DNA of 64,000 bases from Beggiatoa leptomitoformis (lineage in GTDB: Bacteria; Pseudomonadota; Gammaproteobacteria; Beggiatoales; Beggiatoaceae), in NCBI RefSeq assembly GCF_001305575.3, contig NZ_CP012373.2, forward strand, positions 372,001-436,000, given 5' to 3'. The notes beneath the pieces were generated by a model. That model did no database searches and was not told where the DNA came from. It saw only the letters and a list, made by a program, of their open reading frames with translations. Positions 17,668 to 27,900 of this stretch are shown here, in pieces (positions within the stretch are counted from its first letter, which is position 1; each line of letters begins with the position of its first letter). Position numbers and translations under genes: made by a program.

Positions 17668-19431
17668 TTATAATGTAATTTTTTTGGTTTCTTTGGATGT
17701 TTCTAGTGCTTGGTCTATCGCCGTTAGGAATTTTTTTATGTCTAATGGTTTGATGATATAGCTCAAAAAACCAACTTGACGACTACGTTCTAAATTGTGC
17801 GCGGTATCATTCGCACTCAATGCCAGCACGGGAATATATTGTGTATCCGTCGTTTGACGTAAGTTTTCTAGCACTTCAAAACCATCCATACCGGGGAGGT
17901 TAATATCTAGCAGGATAATATCTGGGTGGTGCAAGTGTGCAAGTTCTAAACCCATTTCTCCTGTCTGTGCAGACATTAGGGCGATATCGGGACGGGCTTT
18001 GAGGATTTGAGCGACAAGGCTTACATTTGTTCGGCTGTCTTCTACATAGAGTAATAGGTGTTTACGGTGGGTTTGGGCCGCGTCTAAACCCATATTATCG
18101 ATTTGTCCTGTTGGGAGTTCTACTTGGAAACGACTGCCCACGCCTGATTCACTTTCTACATTGATGCGTGCGTCCATCATTTCTAATAGACGTTTGGTAA
18201 TCGTTAAACCAATCCCCGTGCCTTCAATCAAATTCAAGCCACTCACTCGGGTAAAAGGTTCAAATATCTTGTCTTTTTGTTCTGCGGTTAGACCAATACC
18301 TGTATCGATGATGGTGAGTTGAACACATTCAACCTTAGGTTGTATTAATTGAATGGTAATAATTCCTTGTTCTTTATTATATTTAACAGCATTAGATAAT
18401 AAATTAATCAATACTTGTTTTAAACGTCCTCTGTCAACAAGCGCGAAATGTGGCGGTAATGAAATGGTTTCATTAGTAATTTTGATACTACGTTTTTCAG
18501 CAAGTGGTAGTATGAGGTCGACACACTCTTTAATTAGGTCAATTAATTCAACCTCTTGAATAGATATTTCTAATTTACCTGCTTCAATGCGCGTTAAATC
18601 TAATACTTTGTTAATTAGCTCTAATAAGTGCCAACCTGCTTGTAATATATTGCTCACATATTGGCGCATATCAACAATATAGTCGTCATCTAATTCGTTT
18701 AATGGTGTATTTAGGTCGTCTTTGAGCAGTTCACCATAGCCTAGGATTGCATTCATGGGGGTGCGCAATTCATGGCTCATACTGGATAAAAATTGAGATT
18801 TAGCCTGACTGGCTTTTTCGGCGGATTCTTTAGCGGTGATAAGTTCAGTTTCTATATTTTTTAAATCACTAATATCTTCAAATAATAGGGTAAATTGTTT
18901 AATCTCTTGGTCAACAATAATTGGGTCAAATACACAAGAAACAGGTAGTTTACGATGGGTTTGTTGTAAACAGGCATTATGGTCATAAAATGCGTGCCCT
19001 TTTGCCAAGCGTTTTAACAGGTCATCTACAACAAAAGGCTTATTGATTGAAATATCATGAAGTTCAAAGTATTCCAAAATTTTCGCTGTAGGCGTTGATG
19101 TATCTTGAATTTCAAAATAGTGTTGTGCTGCTGGATTGATAAATAATGGCTGTCCTTGTATGTCAAAAATACATAACCCACTGCTAAGTGAAAACGCCAT
19201 GTTATGTAACAAAGGCATTTGTTCAATGTTCATTGGGTTCGCAATAGTATTTGCAACAACGTTTTCAGTCGATTCTGTCGGATGACGTTTCAGTAATTCA
19301 CGTTCATGGTCGGCATTTGCATAGGAACGTTCAATCCGACTGAGAAACTCGCGCCATACGGTGGGGTCTGTGGGTAAATCATCTGGGGTAAACCCCGCTC
19401 TACGCAATTGGCGTTCTAATAATGAGTGCAT
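17668..19431 (-). CDS. Hybrid histidine kinase (PAS-HisKA-HATPase-REC)
   Basis: A 587-residue soluble sensor kinase. The N-terminus (LLERQLRRAGFTPDDLPTDP) is the helical segment often seen on soluble hybrid kinases and chemotaxis-linked regulators. A PAS domain lies at about 75-190, HisKA with phospho-acceptor His220 (SSMSHELRTPMNAILGY), then HATPase_c with N, G1 and G2 boxes (NLLSNAVKY, DTGIGL, GTGIGLTI), and a receiver domain from about 460 with DINLPGMDGF. No membrane segment is visible, so it senses a cytoplasmic cue or a partner protein. It has no DNA-binding output, so it must pass phosphate to another protein. Confidence 0.93.
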   Translation of the reverse strand: MHSLLERQLRRAGFTPDDLPTDPTVWREFLSRIERSYANADHERELLKRHPTESTENVVANTIANPMNIEQMPLLHNMAFSLSSGLCIFDIQGQPLFINPAAQHYFEIQDTSTPTAKILEYFELHDISINKPFVVDDLLKRLAKGHAFYDHNACLQQTHRKLPVSCVFDPIIVDQEIKQFTLLFEDISDLKNIETELITAKESAEKASQAKSQFLSSMSHELRTPMNAILGYGELLKDDLNTPLNELDDDYIVDMRQYVSNILQAGWHLLELINKVLDLTRIEAGKLEISIQEVELIDLIKECVDLILPLAEKRSIKITNETISLPPHFALVDRGRLKQVLINLLSNAVKYNKEQGIITIQLIQPKVECVQLTIIDTGIGLTAEQKDKIFEPFTRVSGLNLIEGTGIGLTITKRLLEMMDARINVESESGVGSRFQVELPTGQIDNMGLDAAQTHRKHLLLYVEDSRTNVSLVAQILKARPDIALMSAQTGEMGLELAHLHHPDIILLDINLPGMDGFEVLENLRQTTDTQYIPVLALSANDTAHNLERSRQVGFLSYIIKPLDIKKFLTAIDQALETSKETKKITL

Positions 19432-19536
19432 GGTGAGTTATTCCGTATTAAAACCCTTAATTTTTCTTGTAATTTACAGATAATTTATACCCAATGAAAC
19501 GTTAGGCACGGTCAGTTAGAACTCCCAACGGTTGTT

Positions 19537-20142
19537 TTAACGAACTGATAAACGAAACCGCTTTTGTTGATAATTAATCACTACATCATTTGAACGAATA
19601 GATTCCACAGTCATTCCTTCCTGAATCGACATACCCTCACGATAGCGTCGTCCATTAATCAACACAAATCGTTGTTGTGCCTCCGTCGCGTAAACATGCG
19701 CATTAATGGTTAATGCAGGCAGTTTTTGTTGTAGATAAGCAGGTATTTCAGATAATGCGGGTAATGTTGCAGTCTCTGGTTTAGGCGCGACAGATGGTAA
19801 CGGATTATACACAACTGGCGGTGATGGCTGTGCAGTGGGTATCGTTTTTGTGAGTAATGAAACCTGCGCTTGCTGTGCTAATGGGCTTGGCGTATCCGTT
19901 GGCAAGCGAACAACAGGCATATTAACGGTCGTTTGTGCGTCTATAACAGGTGATGTTTTCATCCCATGCCAGACCAAACTCGCGCTTATCAATCCTATAA
20001 CCCCTATCCCTGCAAATAATAACCAACGCGAATATTCGGCTGGTGGCGTAAATAAAGGCGGATAGGTACTGTCTAGGCTTGGAATTTTACCCAAACCGCG
20101 TTCTCGTTCTGCTTTTTTTAAGGCATCTAATATGTACGACAT
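19537..20142 (-). CDS. gspB: GspB-family type II secretion accessory protein
   Basis: A 201-residue single-pass inner-membrane protein. It begins MSYILDALKKAERERGLG, the characteristic GspB/ExeB start, has one membrane segment at about 40-58 and a proline-rich periplasmic linker. It ends in the GspB domain (LPALTINAHVYATEAQQRFV, then INGRRYREGM). GspB works with GspA to place the GspD secretin in the outer membrane. No other gsp gene is in the window. It lies 23 bp after the YejF-like ABC gene on the same strand. Confidence 0.85.
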   Translation of the reverse strand: MSYILDALKKAERERGLGKIPSLDSTYPPLFTPPAEYSRWLLFAGIGVIGLISASLVWHGMKTSPVIDAQTTVNMPVVRLPTDTPSPLAQQAQVSLLTKTIPTAQPSPPVVYNPLPSVAPKPETATLPALSEIPAYLQQKLPALTINAHVYATEAQQRFVLINGRRYREGMSIQEGMTVESIRSNDVVINYQQKRFRLSVR

Positions 20143-20165
20143 TGTTAATTTCTAATGCGAAAGCG

Positions 20166-21761
20166 TTATAAACTCGCCTGTAATAAAAGTTGGGTGTAAG
20201 GATGTTGTGGATTATTAAACAAGGTTTCGGTTTTCCCTTGTTCTACAAATCGTCCTTGTTTCATCACAATAACACGGTGTGCCATTGCGCGAATAACTTT
20301 TAAATCATGGCTGATGAAAAGATAACTAATATTATGTTTTTTTTGTAAATCACTTAGCAACGTTAAAACTTGTTTTTGCACAGAGACATCTAACGCGCTC
20401 GTGGGTTCGTCTAACAACACTAAACGTGGTTCTAAAATAATAACCCTTGCAATTGCAATACGTTGGCGTTGTCCACCCGAAAATTCATGCGGGTAACGCC
20501 ATAGCATTTCCTTACTTAAACCAACTTCCTCTAAAACAGCAATAACTTTTTCACGTCGTTGTTGTCGGTCTAACTGTGGACTGTGAATTTCTAAACCTTC
20601 ACCAATAATCTGTTCAACAGTCATGCGAGGTGATAAAGAGGAATAAGGGTCTTGAAACACTACTTGAAAATGTTGTCGTAAAGGGCGTAATTTCTGCTGT
20701 GATAAGGTATCTAAGCGTTGTTTATTAAACTTAATTTGTCCCTCTGCTGTTTGCAAGCGTAGCATACAAAGCCCTAAAGTGGTTTTACCCGAACCTGACT
20801 CACCCACAATCCCTAAGGTTTCTCCCGGATATAAATGTAAATCAACATTATCTACAGCAATAAATTTTTGCCTAGGGCTAAAAAATCCTGTTTTATTTAA
20901 GAAAAAATGACAACTAATGGCTTCACAATCTAAAAGAGGTTCTGAACGATTAATATAATCATAAGGTGCTTGTAAATTTTCAGGCTGGCTATTTAATAAA
21001 TGTTGCGTATATTCATGTTGTGGACGTTCAAACAAGTCTGCTGTACTTGCCTGTTCAACCAGTTTACCTGTTTGCATTACACAAATACGATCGGCAAAAC
21101 GTTTGACCATATTTAAATCATGCGTAATTAATAAAACTGCCATTCCAAACGTTTTTTGCATATTATTCAGTAATTCGATAATTTGTAACTGAATAGTGAC
21201 ATCTAACGCAGTTGTTGGCTCATCGGCAATTAATAATTTCGGTTGACAGGATAACGCCATTGCAATCATAACTCGTTGCCGTTGTCCACCTGATAGCTGA
21301 TGTGGATAAGCATTAAAACAACGGTGTGGCTCAGTAATCCCTGTTAATTCTAATAACTCTAGCATCCGCCGTTTAGCATCTGCTTTTTTAATGCGTTGAT
21401 GAATTAATAACGGTTCAACTAATTGTTGTCCTATGGGATAAACAGGATTTAAAGCTGTCATAGGCTCTTGAAAAATCATAGCAATTTCCTTGCCACGAAT
21501 TTGTCGCATCTGAGCATCACTGAATTTTAATAAATCCTTGCCTTGAAAGTTAATTTTTCCTGTTGGATAACGCACCTGCTCTTTATCTAGCAAGCGGAGA
21601 ATTGACATTGCTGTCACAGATTTCCCCGAACCTGATTCACCCACTAACGCCATTTTTTCACCTGTATGAATATCAAAGCTCACATTTTGCACAACAGTGG
21701 TTTGTTGATGCGTAAAAGTAAGGCTGAGGCGTTCAATAGTCAGTAGGGGAAAAACATTCAT
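20166..21761 (-). CDS. Double-ABC ATPase of a peptide transporter (YejF-like)
   Basis: A 531-residue protein with two complete ABC domains, each with its own Walker A (GESGSGKSV and GESGSGKTT), signature (LSGGQRQRVMIA and FSGGQRQRIAIA) and Walker B (LLIADEPTTALDV and LVLLDEPTSALDV). The length and fusion match YejF, the ATPase of the oligopeptide/microcin C importer YejABEF; GsiA is a related double ABC protein. The permease and binding-protein genes normally beside yejF are absent here, so the membrane partners are encoded elsewhere. Confidence 0.85.
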   Translation of the reverse strand: MNVFPLLTIERLSLTFTHQQTTVVQNVSFDIHTGEKMALVGESGSGKSVTAMSILRLLDKEQVRYPTGKINFQGKDLLKFSDAQMRQIRGKEIAMIFQEPMTALNPVYPIGQQLVEPLLIHQRIKKADAKRRMLELLELTGITEPHRCFNAYPHQLSGGQRQRVMIAMALSCQPKLLIADEPTTALDVTIQLQIIELLNNMQKTFGMAVLLITHDLNMVKRFADRICVMQTGKLVEQASTADLFERPQHEYTQHLLNSQPENLQAPYDYINRSEPLLDCEAISCHFFLNKTGFFSPRQKFIAVDNVDLHLYPGETLGIVGESGSGKTTLGLCMLRLQTAEGQIKFNKQRLDTLSQQKLRPLRQHFQVVFQDPYSSLSPRMTVEQIIGEGLEIHSPQLDRQQRREKVIAVLEEVGLSKEMLWRYPHEFSGGQRQRIAIARVIILEPRLVLLDEPTSALDVSVQKQVLTLLSDLQKKHNISYLFISHDLKVIRAMAHRVIVMKQGRFVEQGKTETLFNNPQHPYTQLLLQASL

Positions 21762-21809
21762 ATTTGTTTAAAATTCTATCGCAACGTATAAGAGACATCA
21801 TAACAATCT

Positions 21810-21844
21810 AAGACCCTCTCTATGTTAGACACAGAGAAGGTCTT
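21810..21844 (-). terminator. Candidate terminator after phaC
   Basis: An inverted repeat AAGACCCTCTCT/AGAGAAGGTCTT (one mismatch) lies 26 bp beyond the phaC stop and before the YejF-like gene. There is no real T run on either strand, so it may be a Rho-dependent or attenuating hairpin. Confidence 0.4.
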
Positions 21845-21869
21845 AATTTATCTAAAAGTCAGACAAAAC

Positions 21870-23618
21870 TTAATCTACCCGTTTTGCTACATACCGACCG
21901 GGAGCGGGTTCGATAACAGCATAATCCTTACTGCCTAACTCTTTAGGGGCTGGAACTTGCTCTCCCCCTTGTGCTTTTAACCATTGGCTCCAATGATTCC
22001 ACCAACTGCCTTTTTGTGATTGAGCTGTGTCCAACCAATGAGCAGCTCCTTTACCCTTTTCGCCACCCATCCAGTAATTACGTTTATTTTTACTGGCGGG
22101 ATTAATCACGCCTGCAATGTGTCCACTTGCCCCTAAAACAAACTCTAACGGACCTGAAAACAATTCCGTTGCGGTAAATGTGGTTTTCCACGGCGCGATA
22201 TGGTCATCTATCGTGGATAAGAAATAGCTTGGTGTTTTAATGTTACGCAGGTTGATTGGTGCGTTACATAGTGTCAACGCATCTGGCTCTATCAACTTAT
22301 TATCTAAATACATGTTCCGTAAATAATAAGTGTACATTTTTGCAGGCAGATTGGTTGGGTCGCTATTCCAATAAAGAATATCAAAGGGGGCGGGTGTTTG
22401 CCCTTTCAAATAGTTATTCACAACATACGACCAAATCAAATCATTTGCCCGTAACATAGAGAACGCGGTAGCTAAATCTTTACCAGACAAATACCCCTTA
22501 TGTTTTAGCTGCGATTCCCGTTGCATAAATTGCATTTCATCAATGAATACACCTAACTCACCGGGGTCAGAAAAATCTAACATGGTGGTGAAGAAGGTTG
22601 CTGAATTGACAATAGCTTGTTTTTTACGGGCATGTAACACCGCTAATGCAGTCGCTAAAATAGTGCCGCCAACACACCAAGAAACAGCATTGATTTTCTT
22701 TGCACCTGTTACTTCTTTTGCAACATCAAAGGCTTTTAAAACCCCTTTGTCAACATAATCGTCCCAAGCCAATTGACTGAGCTTTTCATCAGGGTTCATC
22801 CATGAAATGACAAATACATTATTGCCTTGGTCAACAGCATATTTAATAAAAGAATTATCGGGTTGTAAATCTAAAATGTAAAATTTGTTAATACAAGGAG
22901 GAACAATAACAATCGGCTTATCTAACACTGTTTCAGTGGTAGGCTTATATTGCACCACTTGCATGATGTCGCTTTCATACACGACAGCACCTTGTGTAAC
23001 AGCAATGTTTTTCCCTAACTTAAAGGCAGATTCGTCGGTCATACTGATACGACCTTTTTCTAAATCACCCAGTAAATTCTTCAATCCATCTAACAAGCTT
23101 TGTCCCTTGGTTTCAACGACTTGTTTAATAACTTCGGGGTTGGTCGTTGCAAAATTTGTAGGCGACATCGCATCAATAAAATACTTAGTATAAAACTGTA
23201 GCTTACGCTTATTATCATCATCTAACTGCGCCCGTTCCGCAGATTGCATCAGCAAATTCGAGGCTAACAAATAAGACTGTTTTAAATAATCAAAAACGGG
23301 GTTTTCTTCCCATTCTTTTGCAGAAAAACGGCGATCTGTTGGGTCAGGTGTTGCGACTGCCTTGCGTTCTCCCCCCATGGGTGCGCCCATCACGTTCATC
23401 CACAGTTGCATCTGAGCTTGTTGATATTGTGTAATAATATCCATCCACTTTTGCGGGTCTTGAGCCGATTGTGACGCAATGGCATTCCACGCATTCGTAA
23501 ATTGCTTCAACATTTCTTGGGATTGGTTTGTGCCAAACCCTTCCATCCATTCGTTGGTCAACTTGTTAAACTTTTCCAGTAATTCTTTTGGTGTTTGATA
23601 AAGTTGTTGAGTCGTCAT
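21870..23618 (-). CDS. phaC: Class I poly(3-hydroxyalkanoate) synthase PhaC
   Basis: A 582-residue PHA synthase that polymerises (R)-3-hydroxyacyl-CoA into storage granules. The N-terminal PhaC_N region is followed by an alpha/beta hydrolase core. The nucleophile is Cys315 in SWCVGG (313-318); the general base pair is probably the Asp in STIDDHIAPW and the His in ASGHIAG. The usual lipase-like box G-x-C-x-G begins here with Ser instead of Gly. Length and single-subunit form indicate class I. phaA, phaB and phasin genes are not adjacent. Confidence 0.95.
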   Translation of the reverse strand: MTTQQLYQTPKELLEKFNKLTNEWMEGFGTNQSQEMLKQFTNAWNAIASQSAQDPQKWMDIITQYQQAQMQLWMNVMGAPMGGERKAVATPDPTDRRFSAKEWEENPVFDYLKQSYLLASNLLMQSAERAQLDDDNKRKLQFYTKYFIDAMSPTNFATTNPEVIKQVVETKGQSLLDGLKNLLGDLEKGRISMTDESAFKLGKNIAVTQGAVVYESDIMQVVQYKPTTETVLDKPIVIVPPCINKFYILDLQPDNSFIKYAVDQGNNVFVISWMNPDEKLSQLAWDDYVDKGVLKAFDVAKEVTGAKKINAVSWCVGGTILATALAVLHARKKQAIVNSATFFTTMLDFSDPGELGVFIDEMQFMQRESQLKHKGYLSGKDLATAFSMLRANDLIWSYVVNNYLKGQTPAPFDILYWNSDPTNLPAKMYTYYLRNMYLDNKLIEPDALTLCNAPINLRNIKTPSYFLSTIDDHIAPWKTTFTATELFSGPLEFVLGASGHIAGVINPASKNKRNYWMGGEKGKGAAHWLDTAQSQKGSWWNHWSQWLKAQGGEQVPAPKELGSKDYAVIEPAPGRYVAKRVD

Positions 23619-23768
23619 GTGATAGTACCCTCCTAATGAAATTGATGCAGACCATAGTGTATTACACTGTTATATAAAATGGGTAAAAAAACGTTTCGGG
23701 CGATTAATTCACAAAAATGCAGTTATAAACAGTTGTTATCCCTTATTCAGGTAATCTGGTTTTTCCGA

Positions 23769-24959
23769 CTACCAGCGCGCCTCATTACAAAGTGGTTGGT
23801 CAACCTTTCGCACAGCAGTCTGTTCATTTTTGGCATGACAAGCCTGAAAAGCAATTCCGAATATAGAGCCTATTCCTACCGTACTTTGACACCAAACATC
23901 ACCATTCATCAGTTCCATTAATTTTTTAACAATGAATAAACCTAGGCCATTCGAGGTTTCCTGAGCGGTAGGACGGGGTTTGAGGCGGCTAAACTTGCGA
24001 AACAAAATTTGTTGGTCTTCTTCATCAATTCCTTGCCCTTGGTCTTGGATTTCACAACAAATTTGTTTATTACGTTGGAATAGGTGAATACGAATTAATT
24101 TACCCAATGGCGAATATTTTACTGCGTTAGATAACAAATTATCTAAAACTTGATTTAATGCGTTTTTATCCACCATAGCCCAATAACTGGTTTCTTGTAC
24201 ATTAAAATCAATGGTTAGTCTTTTATTGTCTGCACGTTCTTTATAATTATCAATTATTTTTATGACTATTGGTAATACATCCACTTCTTGCATACAAATT
24301 AAATGCTGTCCCGATTCAATCGCATTAACATCCAACAAATTGCTTATTATATCAAACATCTGTTTTGTGCCAATATTAATTGTATCAAGATAATACATCG
24401 TTTTATCAACAGATAGTTTATGAAAATCTGTTCTTAATTTATCCGTGAGTGTTTGAATAGCAAATAATGGATTTTTTAAGTCATGCGCTGCAATACCCAA
24501 TAATTCATTTTTCTCTTGATTAAGATACATTAAATGCTCATTTTGTATAGCTAATTTTGCTCTTAATTGCTGAATTGTTATATGCGTATTAATGCGTGCT
24601 AAAACCTCTTCTTGTTGAAAAGGCTTAGTAATATAATCTACAGCACCCAGAAAAAACCCATGTACCTTATCAGGAAGGTCAGATAGTGCGGTAATAAAAA
24701 TAATGGGAATATCTACTGTTTCAGGGTTATTTTTTAGACGGCGACAAGTTTCAAAACCATCCATTTTTGGCATCATAACGTCGAGCAAAATTAAATCGGG
24801 TTTGGTTTCTTGCACACTTTCTAACGCACTCTCGCCATCTTCCGCAACAAGAATATCAAACTTGTTTGTTGCTTGTAGAAAGTCAAACAAAACATGAATA
24901 TTTTCTGAGGTATCATCAACGATGAGTAACGTTGCTCTTACGCCATTGTCTGCTACCAT
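23769..24959 (-). CDS. Receiver-domain histidine kinase (REC-HisKA-HATPase)
   Basis: A 396-residue soluble protein in which the receiver comes first: phospho-acceptor Asp60 (LLLDVMMPKMDG), switch residues ITAL and conserved Lys in TKPF. A short coiled coil follows, then HisKA with His159 (GIAAHDLKNPLFAI) and HATPase_c (DNLLSNAVKYS, QDQGQGI, NGLGLFIVKK). The order REC-kinase suggests that it receives phosphate from a partner and then controls its own kinase domain. The partner is probably the large hybrid kinase encoded three bases upstream in the same operon. Confidence 0.93.
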   Translation of the reverse strand: MVADNGVRATLLIVDDTSENIHVLFDFLQATNKFDILVAEDGESALESVQETKPDLILLDVMMPKMDGFETCRRLKNNPETVDIPIIFITALSDLPDKVHGFFLGAVDYITKPFQQEEVLARINTHITIQQLRAKLAIQNEHLMYLNQEKNELLGIAAHDLKNPLFAIQTLTDKLRTDFHKLSVDKTMYYLDTINIGTKQMFDIISNLLDVNAIESGQHLICMQEVDVLPIVIKIIDNYKERADNKRLTIDFNVQETSYWAMVDKNALNQVLDNLLSNAVKYSPLGKLIRIHLFQRNKQICCEIQDQGQGIDEEDQQILFRKFSRLKPRPTAQETSNGLGLFIVKKLMELMNGDVWCQSTVGIGSIFGIAFQACHAKNEQTAVRKVDQPLCNEARW

Positions 24960-24962
24960 GCA

Positions 24963-27900
24963 CTATTCTCCCAAAATATCTTTAAAAATATTTTTAAGTT
25001 GTTTTAACTTGAAATTTTTTGCCAGTCCAATAAGTTCTTCCATAAAAGCAGTATATTCTACATTTTCTTGTTTTGTCGTATTAGCTAATAGAATAATTCC
25101 ATTAACATTACCTGCTTTTGCCAATTTATAAAATAAGCATAATTTACTTTTAGGTAATTTTGCCAAAAATTGAATAAATGTATTACTATTTGTTAAGTAA
25201 CGACTATCATCTTCATTTTTCCATTCAATAAAGCTATTTTTTTCTAAAATAGAAAAAAACTTCTCCGCATCGACGGGTTTTGCTAAAAAAGCATTACACC
25301 CAACGGTTAAACTTTGTTGTTCATCTTCCTTAAACGCGCTTGCGGACAGTGCGATAATAAAGGGTTGTTTAAGCGTTTTTTGTTGACGAATAAGGTAAGT
25401 TGCTGTTAGTCCATCCATAACAGGCATTTTTAAATCCATGATGATAACATCCGCTTGAAAAATATTATTTTTATCTACCGCAATTTGTCCATTTTCAGCT
25501 TCTTCAATTTCTACATCTAAATTACTCAATAAATGCAATAAAACATAACGATTAATATCTATATCATCAACAACCAAAAATTTATATTTTTTCCCCTTAA
25601 AACTAGCGGGTCTTCTTTTCTCTGTTGTTTGGGAATTGTTTTGCAATTTTTCTGTGTATTGCACAACCGTTAGTTTTAACTCAAACCAGAAAATACTACC
25701 TTTACCAACAATACTTTGTACATATAAAGTGCTACCCATTAACTCGACTAATTTTTGTGTAATAGAAAGACCTAAGCCTGTTCCTTCTACGTTGTGTTGT
25801 AAAACATGTTGATTAATTTGTTGAAAAGGAATAAAAATTTTGCAAAGCATATCTTCTGAAATGCCCATACCAGTATCTTCTACTTCAAAACGCATGGTTT
25901 CATTATGAAAAATCACATTCAAACTAACATTACCACGTTCAGTATATTTCACTGCGTTACTGAGTAAATTTAAAAGTATTTGTCGTAAACGTTTTTCATC
26001 AGCAACAATAATATTAGGAAACCCCTGATTTTTTTCATTAATGAGTGTTGAAGGAGGTGGGATTTTTCTATATGTGAAAGCTAAACCTTTTTGTTCAGCA
26101 CGTAGTTTAAAAATACTAATAATATCATGTAGAAAGTTGGGTAAATTGAGTTCGTGAGGATTAAGTTCAAACTTACCTGACTCAATCTTAGATAAATCTA
26201 AAATATCATTGATGAGGTTAAGTAAGTGTTGACCGCTCCGCAGAATAACGTTGGTTTGTTCAGTTTGTTGTTCGTTTAGATTGGCATCGCGCAAAAGAAT
26301 TTGTGCATACCCCAAAATACCATTAAGCGGGGTACGCAGTTCATGGCTCATATTCGCAAGAAAAGTGCTTTTTGCCTGATTAGCGGACTCAGCCGTAAGG
26401 CGGGCTTGTTCTGCTTCATTGATAGAGTGTTGTAAATCATTTAGGGCTGTTTTTAAACGTATTTCTGCCTGTTTCCTGCGGGTAATATCGCGGACAGTTC
26501 CAACCGCGTGCCATTGTCCTTTGAGTTTAAGAGGAACAACTGATATTTCTACAGGAAACGCTTCTCCATTTTTGCGGACAGCCGTTACTTCACTGATTCT
26601 TCCAAGAAAATTATCTGTTCCTGTCTGCTTAAATTGGGGGAATTTAGTTTGATGATCTGTCCAAGAGCGTTTGGGTAAAATTTTTTCATGTAAGCCTTTA
26701 CCCAGTACCTCTTCTGCTTTATAAGCAAATATCTTTTCAGCTGATTGATTCCAATAAATAATATGATTATCACCATTGACTATAATAATAGCGTCTTGTG
26801 AAGAGGCACTTGCTTGACGAAACATTTCTTCACTGTCTTTTAAGGCTAATTCGGTTTCTTTTCTATCGGTTAAGTCAAATATAATGCAAACAACAGCGAA
26901 GATATCGCCTGTCTTGTTGATGAGTGGCGATACCCAAGTTGCCCCCCAAAATATCACTCCATTTTGTTTAACATAGCGTTTTTCTGAGTAAAATTGGGGG
27001 ATTTGTTTCTGCGATAGGGCTTGTAATTTATTTTGGCTGGCTTGTTGGTCTTCGGGGTGGCAAAGGTTGAAGAGTGTAAAAAAGGAAAGTTCTTCAATGG
27101 TGTAGCCCAGTAGAGAGGCAAGTTTGTCGTTGACCATGAGAAAACGCCCTGTGTGATTATCTAATACGGCAATGCCAACAGCCGTATTGTCAAAAATGCC
27201 TTTAAAGCGTGCTTCGCTTTCGTTAAAGGCTTGTTCAGTGAGTTTTCGTTTAGTAATATTTAGCCACGAGCCAGATAGTTGTACAGTATTATCTGCTTTA
27301 TTATAAATAAGATACATGACATCTTGTATCCAAATATAGACACCATTTGCATGTAAAAAACGGTATTCATATTCAAAAGAGCAATTTTCTTTAACCGTCT
27401 GCAATTTTTCTAAAATAATAGATTTATCTTCAGGGTGTATATTGTTAAACCAAAAATTAGGCTCACTCAGAAAGATAATAGCAGCATGACCCGTCAGGTT
27501 TATTACATTTTGGCTAACAAAATAAGTTATAAATGTATTTAATGGATTACCCACCGCGTTGAAAGTATAAATAACCGCTGGATTATATTGTAGAATATGA
27601 CCAAAATGTTGTTTGGTTTGCCAATCAGCGACACTGGCAAAATGTGGATTTTCGGCGATAGGGCAATAAGTTTCATGTTCTATGGCTTTTGTTTTAAAAT
27701 TTGTAATATCTCTATAATAAACAGCAATGTAATCAACTCGCGTTTGTGTCGAGTTCATAACAGGAAAATACCGCCCTTCGTACCAATAAGCAGCCGTTTT
27801 ATCGATGAGTGTTTTTGGTTGTTGTGTTTGAATAACGGTGCGCATGACTGTTTGACGGTATTTGGCGACATTGGTGGGCAGAAAATGCCAAATACATCGT

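Noticed and set aside
21810-21844. The phaC downstream hairpin as an attenuator or riboswitch
   Set aside because: It fits no known riboswitch shape; it is kept only as a low-confidence terminator candidate.
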